NCBI GenBank assembly: GCA_021781185.1
Contig: JAJXXI010000513.1
Coordinates: 1-7,180 of the forward strand
Length of the DNA: 7,180 nt
Reading direction: 5' to 3'
Origin: a bacterium
GTDB taxonomy: Bacteria > Verrucomicrobiota > Verrucomicrobiia > Limisphaerales > UBA11358
The translations under genes were made by a program, and so were the position numbers. Below the pieces are notes generated by a model. The model made no database searches. It was not told the DNA's origin and saw only the letters and a program-made list of their open reading frames with translations. Below are positions 5,577-7,180 of this stretch, piece after piece (the first letter of the stretch is position 1; each line of letters starts with the position of its first letter).

Positions 5577-7180
5577 TCAGGGAACAATTAGCACCCGATA
5601 GAAATTTGCCGACCCGGTGGAGTTGTCATCAAATTCCATGTCCGCTCCAGTGCCGGTATTGGTGGCAATGGCTGTCCAACTGCCGGAAAACAGACTACTG
5701 GAGCGTTCGATCACATACTGCTTGCCACTGACTGTCGGCCAGTGAATTGCCATTTTGGAACCGGACGGGGCGGGCGTCTTGGCATTCACGCTGGGAAAAT
5801 CATTGGCGACATTGGGGTCAACTCCGGCCACATATTTCTTGTAATTGTCCACGCCATCGCCAGTCGGACAGGCATTGGACACCGAAAGATAATTATCTGC
5901 CGTGCCAAACCAGCGCAGCCTCCAGGAATCAGGGATGCCGTCTCCATAGCTCGAATTGGTGCGGCTGGAGAGAGTGATGAGGCCGGTCATGGTCTGTTTC
6001 GGGAACGAAGCCAGGCCGTTTGGTGAGGCGGAGGCATGATCAAAATGGATGGCATAGGCGGTGTTGGCTGAAGCCCCGGCCGGAATGGTGACGCTCAATG
6101 TGCCGAGGGTGACTGTGCCAGTCAGGCCGGAATTGGTGCTGTTGAGCCAGACGGCGGCGTAATTGCCGTTGCCACTGGAACCCGTGGTGTATGGCGTGCC
6201 TAGCACGGTTGCCGTCTGGGTAAATTGAACCGGAGTGGTGAGTGCTGGAGAACCGTCCAGTGGCTCAACGGTAAGGTTGAGCATGAGGACGCGAAGTGGA
6301 TAGCTGCCAAAAATGGTGGCGCTGATGGGAATTGTAACCACCTGGCCGGGCGAACAGTTAGTGATATTGCCGGCGGCAAAGTTGACTTTCGGCATAACCG
6401 TGGAGGTGGATTGAACCTTCGGGGTTGTGGTCAAAGATGTTGTTGAATCCAAAACCACATGGCTGGCAACATTGGGCGCACTGGTATCAGCCACGAGCTG
6501 GCCATTATTCCAAAAACGCTCGAACCAAGTCAGGCTCGGATCCAGTGACCGGCGGTATGTGACATACACGTCACAGACATCCAGCACTCCGTCACCAAAA
6601 GCAATCTGGTTGATAGTCGAATCGTTGCCATTAAACAATGCGTTGACTTGTGTCGTGTTTAGACTGGCGTAGGTGTTTGTATAATTGCCGTTATTGGGAT
6701 CACTGGGGTCAGTGTCCATAACGCCGATGTTGCCACAGGAATCCATGGAATCAAAAAAATCACTGCCGGCTGGAGGATAGTTCAGGGCATAAATTGCTGA
6801 TTGAAACACCTGCTCCACGTCTGCATTGATAATGTTGCTGGAGCCAAAATCACCCGCATTGAACCAGCGGAATGGATAGACACTGCCAGCAATATATTTC
6901 AACTGGTTTGTGACAGTGACATATTTGAGGGCGTTTAGCGGCGCGCCTCCAGCCGTAGCTCCATTTGTTGGCGCGGAGATGTAAACAGATGAACCAGAAG
7001 CACCGATGCCATCGTCGGTGGCAGACGGGCGGCCAATTTGAATTTGATATTGCTGGCCGGGTTGGGCGCTGACGGGGATTTGAAAGCTGTAACCGCCCAC
7101 AATGACGCCATTTGGCTGCTGGGAATTGGGGAATAAATCATCATGCGCCAAAGAATAAGTAATAAGCGTCTGCGCAAGCG
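5577..7180 (-). CDS. Secreted modular protein with dockerin-like and cohesin-like segments, 5' end outside window
   Basis: About 533 residues are visible and the frame is still open at the right edge, so the N-terminus and any signal peptide are missing; TTG 7151 is probably not the true start. With residues numbered from that TTG, there are dockerin-like loops at 99-121 (AGDFGSSNIINADVEQVFQSAI) and 186-204 (GDGVLDVCDVYVTYRR), and a Ser/Thr/Pro-rich linker at about 222-254. A cohesin-like beta domain at about 255-395 includes SPGQVVTIPISA and LGTLSVTIPAGA. Calcium-loop blocks GDGIPDSWRLRWFG (403-416) and GDGVDNYKKYVAGVDPN (431-447) follow, then a C-terminal beta-sandwich (465-524, ending FYRVLIVP). 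No membrane anchor or PEP-CTERM tail ends it. The low-charge, Asn/Ser/Thr/Gly-rich composition suits an extracellular protein. The function is unknown; surface scaffold or adhesin is inference. Confidence 0.8.
   Translation of the reverse strand, partial: LAQTLITYSLAHDDLFPNSQQPNGVIVGGYSFQIPVSAQPGQQYQIQIGRPSATDDGIGASGSSVYISAPTNGATAGGAPLNALKYVTVTNQLKYIAGSVYPFRWFNAGDFGSSNIINADVEQVFQSAIYALNYPPAGSDFFDSMDSCGNIGVMDTDPSDPNNGNYTNTYASLNTTQVNALFNGNDSTINQIAFGDGVLDVCDVYVTYRRSLDPSLTWFERFWNNGQLVADTSAPNVASHVVLDSTTSLTTTPKVQSTSTVMPKVNFAAGNITNCSPGQVVTIPISATIFGSYPLRVLMLNLTVEPLDGSPALTTPVQFTQTATVLGTPYTTGSSGNGNYAAVWLNSTNSGLTGTVTLGTLSVTIPAGASANTAYAIHFDHASASPNGLASFPKQTMTGLITLSSRTNSSYGDGIPDSWRLRWFGTADNYLSVSNACPTGDGVDNYKKYVAGVDPNVANDFPSVNAKTPAPSGSKMAIHWPTVSGKQYVIERSSSLFSGSWTAIATNTGTGADMEFDDNSTGSANFYRVLIVP

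Noticed and set aside
6935..7177. 80-codon leftward open frame near the right edge
   Set aside because: It is in a different frame from the long secreted-protein gene, whose frame stays open to the edge with protein-like sequence throughout.

Overview
The window looks like chromosomal DNA from a Verrucomicrobiota bacterium, most likely a Pedosphaera/Limisphaerales-type lineage. The grounds are the secreted protein at the right end, whose GDGIPDSW and GDGVDNYKKYVAGVDPN blocks are typical of that phylum's extracellular proteins, together with an mcsA-mcsB pair outside Firmicutes. This placement is inference from protein style, not a database match. No mobile element, CRISPR array or phage gene was seen. 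Coding density is high and the longest gap between genes is about 200 bases.

Left region (1-2611). A tRNA-Glu(UUC) gene runs leftward off the window edge and has a good promoter of its own. Facing away from it is a tight rightward cluster: branched-chain aminotransferase (ilvE), then mcsA 4 bases later, then mcsB overlapping mcsA by the four bases ATGA. McsA (zinc fingers plus UVR motif) and McsB (protein-arginine kinase) form the protein-arginine phosphorylation module that marks proteins for Clp proteolysis in Bacillus. Here ctsR and clpC are not next to them.

Middle region (2686-5530). This is a manganese homeostasis locus. A DtxR-family MntR repressor with all six manganese-ligand residues is read rightward. 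The NRAMP transporter mntH and, 17 bases after it, a universal stress protein gene are read leftward from the same roughly 200-base control region. That region holds two palindromes; one resembles the enterobacterial MntR box (TAGC-N4-GCTA type). A small cysteine-containing DUF971 protein overlaps the end of mntR by one base and is probably translated with it.

Right region (5531-7180). A strong hairpin lies between the convergent DUF971 gene and a long leftward gene for a secreted modular protein. It has a run of T on the minus-strand side, so it mainly terminates the leftward gene. That gene is cut by the right window edge. Its visible part contains dockerin-like calcium-loop segments, a cohesin-like beta domain, a GDGIPDSW-type calcium-loop block and a C-terminal beta-sandwich domain.

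The strongest leads for novelty are the stress protein inside a probable MntR-controlled operon, the DUF971 protein coupled to MntR, the arginine-kinase module attached to ilvE, and the dockerin-like/cohesin-like architecture of the truncated surface protein.
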